The translations under genes were made by a program, and so were the position numbers. 5,034 nucleotides of DNA from Bacteroidota bacterium (GTDB lineage: Bacteria; Bacteroidota; Bacteroidia; Bacteroidales; UBA932): the NCBI GenBank assembly GCA_017860395.1, contig JAGDMC010000126.1:1-5034 (forward strand). Direction: 5' to 3'. Below, piece by piece: positions 1-5,034 of this stretch (within the stretch, counting starts at the first letter, position 1; each line of letters starts with the position of its first letter). The notes under the pieces were generated by a model that searched no databases, was not told the origin of the DNA, and saw only the letters and a list, made by a program, of their open reading frames with translations.

Positions 1-827
1 GCAATATTCTTGAGTTGTGGCCAAATCTTGAACTTTTCATGCACGGAGGAATCAATTTTGAGCCATACAGAAGTGAATACAAGCGCATTATACCGTCCGA
101 CAGCATGAAGTATCTTGAAAACTATAATGCTTCCGAGGGGTATTTTGCTTTTCAGGACGATCCCAGTGACCGATCTATGCTTCTGATGGTAAATGGCGGA
201 GTATTTTATGAATTTATCCCTCTGGACAAATTAAGCGAAGCTCTTGACGGAAACTTTAACGAATTTGACACTGTAGAAAGTGTTAAAACCGGAGTAAACT
301 ATGCCATGGTAATAACAACCAACGGTGGTTTGTGGCGTTATTTAATTGGTGATTCGGTCTCTTTTACATCGCTTCGCCCGCACAAGTTAATCATAACCGG
401 CCGCACCCAGCTGTTCATTAATGCTTTTGGCGAAGAGCTGATGATTGGAAACGCAGAGAGGGCTCTTTCTGCTGCCTGTGACGCCGGGGATTGTTCTGTG
501 GAAAACTTTACAGTTGCACCCCTGTTCATGAAGGAAGGGGGAAAAGGTTCCCATCAGTGGCTAATAGAATTTTCCAGGACACCGTCCAGTTTAGAAAAAT
601 TTGCCGACTTGCTTGACCTTGAGATATGCAAACAGAATTCCGACTATGAAGCGAAGAGAACGAAAAACTCTACCATGGTAAGGCTGTCTGTAGTTAATCT
701 TAAAAGCGGAACTTTTTACAAATGGCAAAAAGAGAAAGGAAAACTGGGTGGCCAGAACAAGATTCCCCGCCTGAGCAGCAGGAGAGACATTGCAGAAGAC
801 CTTATAAGAATAAATTCTGAGGAGTAA
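1..827 (+). CDS. GH3-family acyl-adenylating enzyme (auxin-responsive GH3-like), C-terminal part, 5' truncated by window edge
   Basis: This is the C-terminal part of a GH3-family protein. The family belongs to the ANL-type adenylate-forming enzymes; plant members join amino acids to acyl acids such as indole-acetate or jasmonate through an acyl-AMP. The frame is open to the left edge (bases 3-14 read N-I-L-E), so the TTG at 15 is an internal leucine codon, not a start. About 275 residues are visible. Bacterial homologues are usually near 500 residues, so roughly the first half is missing, including the expected SSGTS-type nucleotide loop. Visible family signatures are WPNLELFMHGG (15-47), YNASEG (123-140) and WRYLIGD (333-353, the GH3 ATP-binding YRxGD-type motif), followed by GRTQLFINAFGEEL and a C-terminal GKLGGQNKIPRL segment. 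The gene ends in tandem in-frame TAA codons (825-830). The bacterial substrate is unknown. Family assignment is firm; the reaction is inferred. Confidence 0.9.
   Translation, partial: NILELWPNLELFMHGGINFEPYRSEYKRIIPSDSMKYLENYNASEGYFAFQDDPSDRSMLLMVNGGVFYEFIPLDKLSEALDGNFNEFDTVESVKTGVNYAMVITTNGGLWRYLIGDSVSFTSLRPHKLIITGRTQLFINAFGEELMIGNAERALSAACDAGDCSVENFTVAPLFMKEGGKGSHQWLIEFSRTPSSLEKFADLLDLEICKQNSDYEAKRTKNSTMVRLSVVNLKSGTFYKWQKEKGKLGGQNKIPRLSSRRDIAEDLIRINSEE
819..824 (+). promoter_or_regulatory. Possible weak ribosome binding site for the LuxE-like gene
   Basis: A purine-rich GAGGAG, formed by the last two Glu codons of the GH3 gene, lies 15 bases before the ATG at 840. The spacing is longer than the usual 5-10 bases, and Bacteroidota often start translation without a Shine-Dalgarno. 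It may therefore be only coding sequence. Translational coupling to the upstream gene is an equally good explanation. Confidence 0.25.
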
Positions 828-839
828 TAATTACGACCT

Positions 840-1850
840 ATGGAATCTGTAATAAAGTGTGTCAGGAATTTTATTGAGAAGCCCTGCGGTGTGTATCAGG
901 AAGATGCATCTCTGTTCGGGAGCATTGCGCTTAAAGTGTTTAGTCATCAATATTCGAATTGCGAACCTTACAGACGATATATAAACTACATAGGGAAAGA
1001 TACAGAGTCAATAAAATCCATTGAGGAAATTCCGTTTCTTCCCGTACAGTTTTTTAAAAGCGAGGAGATATACTGCGGACCCGGCAAACCTGAAAAAATT
1101 TTCACAAGTAGTGCTACAACCGGAATGGAACCGGCAAGACATCCTGTAGCCGAACTCTCCCTTTATGAGACAAGTTTCATAAACGGTTTCCAAATTTTCT
1201 ACGGAAACCCTTCTGACTATATTATCCTCGCCATGCTGCCTTCTTATCTGGAAAGAGAGGGGTCTTCGCTTGTCTATATGGCAGATACTCTCATCCGAAT
1301 GACCGAGAATAGCGAAAGCGGCTTCTACCTCTATAACAGACTTGAGCTGTATGAAAAGCTTTCTGCTCTGAAAAAGGGTAATAAAAAGGTCATATTGCTT
1401 GGGGTAAGCTTTGCTCTCCTTGATTTTGCAAACGAATATAAAATTGAATTTCCAGACCTTATTGTAATGGAGACCGGAGGCATGAAGGGCCGGGGAGTGG
1501 AAATCGAAAGGGAAGAGATGCACAAAATCCTCAAAAACTGTTTTGGAGTTGAAAATATTCACTCCGAATACGGTATGGCAGAGCTGCTTTCACAAGCCTA
1601 TTCAAATGGTAACGGAGTTTTTATGACACCTCCGTGGATGAAAATTATTATAAGAGATTTCAACAATCCTTTCCGTGTGGCCGAGGCAGGAAACCGTGGA
1701 GGCATTAACATCATTGACCTGGCAAATGTAAACTCCTGCTCATTTATTGAGACAGAGGATATGGGCATAAAAACGGCCGGGAATGGTTTTAAGATTCTCG
1801 GCCGCATAAAAAATTCCGAACTCAGGGGCTGCAATCTGCTATTGGGCTAA
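840..1850 (+). CDS. LuxE-family acyl-protein synthetase / acyltransferase
   Basis: The 336-residue protein resembles the LuxE family (acyl-protein synthetase, Pfam PF04443), slightly shorter than Vibrio-type LuxE of about 370 residues. LuxE activates a fatty acid with ATP and carries the acyl group as a thioester; in lux operons it passes it to the LuxC reductase. Visible signatures are IPFLPVQFFK (64-73), the nucleotide-binding loop FTSSATTG (88-95), ETGGMKGRG (211-219), HSEYGMAELLSQAY (241-254), ETEDMG (304-309) and a C-terminal GRIKNSELRGCNL (321-333). Cys331 sits where LuxE proteins carry their acyl-accepting cysteine. No signal peptide or membrane segment is seen, so it is probably cytosolic. 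The ATG at 840 is the first usable start, because the same frame is closed by TAA at 828-830. It follows the GH3 gene by 12 bases, indicating one operon. No lux reductase or luciferase gene is nearby, so a role in light production is unlikely; the acyl substrate and acceptor are unknown. Confidence 0.88.
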   Translation: MESVIKCVRNFIEKPCGVYQEDASLFGSIALKVFSHQYSNCEPYRRYINYIGKDTESIKSIEEIPFLPVQFFKSEEIYCGPGKPEKIFTSSATTGMEPARHPVAELSLYETSFINGFQIFYGNPSDYIILAMLPSYLEREGSSLVYMADTLIRMTENSESGFYLYNRLELYEKLSALKKGNKKVILLGVSFALLDFANEYKIEFPDLIVMETGGMKGRGVEIEREEMHKILKNCFGVENIHSEYGMAELLSQAYSNGNGVFMTPPWMKIIIRDFNNPFRVAEAGNRGGINIIDLANVNSCSFIETEDMGIKTAGNGFKILGRIKNSELRGCNLLLG

Positions 1851-4800
1851 ATTGCCTGAATTGCTTTAATTGTATCGTTAACCTGCTTTTCAATATCTGC
1901 AGCCTTATCTTTCTCGCCACGATTCTTAAGAGCATCTGCAAGCATTATCAAATATGAGAGACTCCTCTCAATATCCGATTTTGAAAGATAAAACCCGTTA
2001 TATTTTTGAGCAAAAAGGTCTATTGATGTAAAGCTGTCCTTTATGAAGGCATCTGCAAGCGAAAGTCCCTTTTCACGCGCTCCGGCAAGAATATATATAT
2101 CAATAGCCTCCAAAACAGAGTGTTCGTTGAGGGAGCCAAGCAATGATACATTTAAAGGAAACTGTGAAGGAATCATAACAGCCTGCATTTTGTCCAGAAC
2201 GGCAATCGCTTTGTCTGCCTTTCCCTCGAGTACAAGAGCTCTTGCTGTTTGCGTAAAAATGTTTCTTACACACGTTACCGCGGTGAATGTCAATAGATTC
2301 TGGTAATCAATATTTACCTTAGGGTCGTTCATATTTCCCCACTTGTATACATTCATCACCTTGTCATACATTTTTTCTGCAGGAACCCTTCCCGGGAAGC
2401 CAAGTGAAGTTTTACTCTTTATCGGAACAAACTTATATGCAAAACCGGTGTATTCAAGATAGTCCCTTATTCCGATTTCAAGATCGCCACCCATTGCAAC
2501 AAAGTAGATTGGCCTGTCCCATTTGTAGTTTGCAAGCATATCAAGTACCATCAGTTCGGCTTTTGTCATCAGATCCTTGTTTTCGGGAAGATTGAGAACA
2601 ATAGTGTCAACTATTTGTGCCGAATCGGCCACGCTCACAATGCCATTTGCAATTGCTCTCTCCCTGTCAACAGGAATGGTAAGTTGTCTTGCAGCAAAGA
2701 AACTGTAGAGCTCACCGTCCTGTCCCCTCACTTTTGCATCGGGATTTGAAACTAAATCCACCACCAGTTTAAGCGGGAACGGCTTGTTCACTTTGTCATA
2801 AATCTGAATCACGTCATTTGTTCCGTACAGGTACTCTCTCTTTGGTACTGTGAAAGGAACCGGGTCGGAATCATACGTTTTGAATTTCATCTGATCTATA
2901 TACCAGTCTGTTCCCAGCAGAGATGTATTCATTATCCGCACATCGGTTCTCACACCTTCTACCTCCTGAATATACCAGAGAGGGAATGTGTCATTATCTC
3001 CGTGTGTAACAAGTATTGCGTTTTTCTCTGTGCTGTTTAAATAGTTGTAGGCAAGGTCGCGGGCAGTGAACCTGTCGCTTCTGTCATGATCGTCCCATGT
3101 CTGGCTTGCCATTTGAATAGGTACTATAAGGCAAACTGAGCTCACTGCTATCGCGGATACTTTTGCAGGCACCCACCTCTTTAACAGGTCATGAATTGCC
3201 ATGACCGCAAGACCAATCCATATTGCAAATGCATAGTATGAACCGGCAAATGCATAGTCCCTTTCTCTCGGCTGGTATGGAGGCATATTGAGATAAACTG
3301 CAATAGCAATACCTGTAAGAAGGAAAAGCAACATTGTAACCCACCAGTTATGCTTGTCTTTGCCCAGCTGATAGAACAGTCCTACGAGTCCCAGCAATAG
3401 CGGAAGCATATAGAAGTGGTTCTTCGCCCTGTTGTTTACAATATAATCCGGACCAACACTCTGGTCGCCAAGCCTGACCTTATCAAGGAATGGAATCCCG
3501 GTTTCCCAGTTTCCTCTGAACACGTCTCCCGGAGTAGAGCCCTGAATGTCATTTTGCCTTCCGGCAAAATTCCACATGAAATACCTGAAGTACATCCAGT
3601 CCAACTGATAATCGAAAAAATATCTCAGATTATCCTTCATCAGAGGCAGTTTCTTATCGGTTCCCGGGATGGTAGTTCCCCTGCCTTCTGTATATGTCTG
3701 ATAAAAATTCACATGATCCTTGGAACTGTTGCTCCACATCCGGGGGAAAAGCATTTTTGATTCCGGTTTATATTTTGCCTGAACCGGGCCATTTACCTTT
3801 TCATATTTTCCGTCGAGTTTTGCATAATATTTCTGAGTAATCAAATCATATGTAGAAGAGTAACTCTCGCCATAAATAAGCGGGTTGCTCCCGTACTGCT
3901 CACGGGCAAGATATCTTACTAATGAGAAGGGATTGTCGGGCTGATTTTCATTTGTGGGGGTATTTGCCTGCGACCTGATAATTACAACGGCAAAAGACGA
4001 ATATCCTATTACAATCATTGTAAAACTCAGAATGATTGTGTTCCACAGATAATTTTGCTTTTTGTATGTATACCAGATGCCAAAAAAAGATGCAATAAGA
4101 ACCAAAACCATAAAGACAACGGCACCTGAATTGAATGGAAGGCCCATTCCGTTAACGAATAAAAGGTCGAACCAGGATGCCATTTTTGGCAGATATGGTA
4201 TTACTCCGTATAGAATAAACGCGAGAATCGCTCCTGAAATGAGTAGTACATATATGCTTTTCTTTGTGCTGACCTCATATTTTTTATAGTAATAAATAAA
4301 TACAAGAGCCGGAATTGCAAGCAGGTTAAGCAGGTGCACCCCTATCGAAAGACCCATAAGGAATGCAATAAGAACAATCCACCTGTTTGCGTGAGGCTGG
4401 TCAGCCTGTTCCTCCCATCTGAGCATGGCCCAGAAAACAGCAGCCGTAAACAAAGATGACATAGCGTATACTTCACCTTCAACAGCTGAAAACCAGAACG
4501 AATCCGAGAAAGTAAATGCAAGAGCACCTACTAATCCGGCTCCCCAGATTGCTATTGAGTTTGATGAGGAAAGAGCTTCTCCTCTTTTTTCAATAATTCT
4601 TCTTCCCAAATGAGTAATGGTCCAGAACAGGAAAAGAATAGTAAATGCAGAACAAAGGGCACTCATGGCATTCACCATCATAGCCGCTTTGTCCGGTTGG
4701 GCAAATAATGTAAAGAACCTTCCTAAAAGCTGGAAAACCGGATTCCCGGGAGGGTGACCTACTTCCAGTTTAAATGCAGATGCAATAAACTCTCCGCAGT

Positions 4801-4909
4801 CCCAGAAGCTGGTTGTCTCCTCAATTGTAAGGAGGTATGTTGCAGAGGAGATTAATAAAACGATAACACCAAGGATGTTGTCGATCAATCTAAATTTTTT
4901 CAATTCCAT
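1847..4909 (-). CDS. DUF2723 polytopic membrane protein, GT-C/TMEM260-like putative glycosyltransferase
   Basis: The product is a 1020-residue inner-membrane protein of the DUF2723 family (PF11028), common in Bacteroidota. The family is related to protein O-mannosyltransferase-like GT-C enzymes; human TMEM260 is a characterised O-mannosyltransferase. After a first membrane helix (about 11-28) comes a loop with FWDCGE (35-40) and GHPPGNP (51-57). Its acidic residues D37/E40 are placed like the catalytic acid of GT-C enzymes. Further helices lie near 75-97, 122-138, 147-163, 177-207 (one or two), 218-240, 264-281, 290-311, 499-515, 522-540, 555-575 and 583-600. Between them is a large soluble loop (about 312-498). 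A soluble C-terminal part starts with HGDNDTFPLWY (636-646) and ends in helical, TPR-like sequence (about 870-1015). I chose the ATG at 4907-4909 over the in-frame TTG at 4946-4948. MELKKFRLIDNILG is the usual family start, and the TTG lies inside the predicted promoter. Enzymatic activity and substrate are inferred, not shown. Confidence 0.93.
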   Translation of the reverse strand: MELKKFRLIDNILGVIVLLISSATYLLTIEETTSFWDCGEFIASAFKLEVGHPPGNPVFQLLGRFFTLFAQPDKAAMMVNAMSALCSAFTILFLFWTITHLGRRIIEKRGEALSSSNSIAIWGAGLVGALAFTFSDSFWFSAVEGEVYAMSSLFTAAVFWAMLRWEEQADQPHANRWIVLIAFLMGLSIGVHLLNLLAIPALVFIYYYKKYEVSTKKSIYVLLISGAILAFILYGVIPYLPKMASWFDLLFVNGMGLPFNSGAVVFMVLVLIASFFGIWYTYKKQNYLWNTIILSFTMIVIGYSSFAVVIIRSQANTPTNENQPDNPFSLVRYLAREQYGSNPLIYGESYSSTYDLITQKYYAKLDGKYEKVNGPVQAKYKPESKMLFPRMWSNSSKDHVNFYQTYTEGRGTTIPGTDKKLPLMKDNLRYFFDYQLDWMYFRYFMWNFAGRQNDIQGSTPGDVFRGNWETGIPFLDKVRLGDQSVGPDYIVNNRAKNHFYMLPLLLGLVGLFYQLGKDKHNWWVTMLLFLLTGIAIAVYLNMPPYQPRERDYAFAGSYYAFAIWIGLAVMAIHDLLKRWVPAKVSAIAVSSVCLIVPIQMASQTWDDHDRSDRFTARDLAYNYLNSTEKNAILVTHGDNDTFPLWYIQEVEGVRTDVRIMNTSLLGTDWYIDQMKFKTYDSDPVPFTVPKREYLYGTNDVIQIYDKVNKPFPLKLVVDLVSNPDAKVRGQDGELYSFFAARQLTIPVDRERAIANGIVSVADSAQIVDTIVLNLPENKDLMTKAELMVLDMLANYKWDRPIYFVAMGGDLEIGIRDYLEYTGFAYKFVPIKSKTSLGFPGRVPAEKMYDKVMNVYKWGNMNDPKVNIDYQNLLTFTAVTCVRNIFTQTARALVLEGKADKAIAVLDKMQAVMIPSQFPLNVSLLGSLNEHSVLEAIDIYILAGAREKGLSLADAFIKDSFTSIDLFAQKYNGFYLSKSDIERSLSYLIMLADALKNRGEKDKAADIEKQVNDTIKAIQAI

Positions 4910-4945
4910 GAGATAAAAAATACTGGTGATATTGAGAATAATTGA

Positions 4946-4976
4946 CAAAGATACTATTTTGAATTTTTCTGCCTAA
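4946..4976 (-). promoter_or_regulatory. Candidate Bacteroidota-type promoter for the DUF2723 gene
   Basis: On the minus strand, TATCTTTG (4953 down to 4946) matches the Bacteroidota -7 consensus TAnnTTTG exactly. Nineteen bases further upstream, TTAG (4976 down to 4973) is a one-mismatch version of the -33 TTTG element. Transcription would begin around 4940, giving a leader of about 30 bases before the ATG at 4909. No Shine-Dalgarno is visible in that AT-rich leader, as is usual in this phylum. The match is by eye; the transcription start is inferred. Confidence 0.55.
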
Positions 4977-4981
4977 CTTTG
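4974..4981 (+). promoter_or_regulatory. Candidate -7 promoter element for the rightward gene at 5000
   Basis: TAACTTTG matches the Bacteroidota -7 consensus TAnnTTTG exactly and lies 18 bases before the ATG at 5000. That would leave a leader of only about 10-14 bases, which is A-rich and lacks a Shine-Dalgarno. No good -33 TTTG sits at the expected spacing; the nearest TTTG (4958-4961) is only 12 bases upstream. The element overlaps the proposed -33 of the leftward promoter. Confidence 0.45.
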
Positions 4982-4999
4982 CAGCAAAATAAATACTTT

Positions 5000-5034
5000 A
5001 TGTCCCCAACCGACTGGAAAAGCAGATTAGGAGT
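5000..5034 (+). CDS. Start of a probable SUI1/eIF1-like translation initiation factor, 3' truncated by window edge
   Basis: Only 11 complete codons are visible, reading MSPTDWKSRLG, followed by the first two bases (GT) of a probable valine codon. The DWK-x-RLGV opening resembles the N-terminus of Bacteroidota SUI1/YciH-type proteins (eIF1 homologues of about 110 residues), in which this segment is typically followed by VYSTNPDF. In eukaryotes eIF1 monitors start-codon selection; the bacterial role is poorly defined. Its placement 18 bases after an exact -7 promoter element supports a genuine gene start. The identification rests on a very short segment and could be wrong; that a rightward gene starts here is more secure than its family. 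Confidence 0.5.
   Translation, partial: MSPTDWKSRLG

Noticed and set aside
1008..1562. A 184-codon open frame on the minus strand inside the LuxE gene
   Set aside because: It lies entirely antisense to a well-supported gene, has no recognisable motif and has no plausible promoter or start context. It is a by-product of codon use on the coding strand.
840..1850. Possible bioluminescence or aldehyde-forming lux system because of the LuxE-like gene
   Set aside because: No luxC, luxD, luxA or luxB homologue is in the window, and LuxE-like proteins occur in many non-luminous Bacteroidota.
1831..1855. Short inverted repeat GCAAT...ATTGC around the convergent stop codons, considered as a bidirectional terminator
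   Set aside because: The stem is only five pairs, AT-rich, with a 15-base loop and no T-tract, so it is within what chance would give.
2091..2101. Short AT dinucleotide run, considered as a phase-variable repeat
   Set aside because: It is about five units long, lies in conserved coding sequence encoding IYI, and is too short to suggest slippage control.
3416..3760. A 114-codon plus-strand frame inside the DUF2723 gene
   Set aside because: It is antisense to the conserved DUF2723 coding sequence, and its translation shows no domain or membrane pattern of its own.
4942..4947. Exact TTGACA on the plus strand, considered as a sigma-70 -35 box for the gene at 5000
   Set aside because: No TATAAT-like hexamer sits 16-18 bases downstream, and the organism appears to use Bacteroidota-type promoters; the exact TAACTTTG nearby is a better candidate.

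Overview
The window looks like ordinary chromosomal DNA from a member of the Bacteroidota, probably Bacteroidales-like. Three things suggest this. The DUF2723 membrane protein has the N-terminal signature typical of that phylum. The GH3-family and LuxE-family proteins are of the type common there. The intergenic region at the right end has two exact matches to the Bacteroidota -7 promoter element TAnnTTTG, and the start codons next to it lack Shine-Dalgarno sequences. Base composition is moderately AT-rich by eye. I see no insertion sequence, integrase, tRNA, rRNA, CRISPR array or long repeat.

Layout. Positions 1-827 (+) hold the C-terminal half of a GH3-family acyl-adenylating/amide-forming enzyme whose start lies left of the window. 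Twelve bases later, 840-1850 (+) encodes a complete LuxE-type acyl-protein synthetase/acyltransferase. The two are very probably co-transcribed. The LuxE gene converges on a large gene at 1847-4909 (-), and their stop codons overlap. That gene encodes a 1020-residue polytopic membrane protein of the DUF2723 family, related to the GT-C glycosyltransferases and to human TMEM260. A 90-base divergent intergenic region (4910-4999) follows, carrying candidate promoters for both directions. At the right edge the first 35 bases of a rightward gene are visible, probably a SUI1/eIF1-like translation factor.

How the genes may work together. GH3 and LuxE proteins both activate carboxylic acids with ATP, so the left pair may act on the same or successive acyl substrates. 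No luxC, luxD, luxA or luxB gene is present, so bioluminescence is not implied. The DUF2723 protein is a separate transcription unit, likely involved in glycosylation at or across the inner membrane. Nothing in the sequence links it functionally to its neighbours. I found no clearly new system; the points most worth checking are the GH3-LuxE pairing, the DUF2723 glycosyltransferase candidate and the compact overlapping gene and promoter boundaries.
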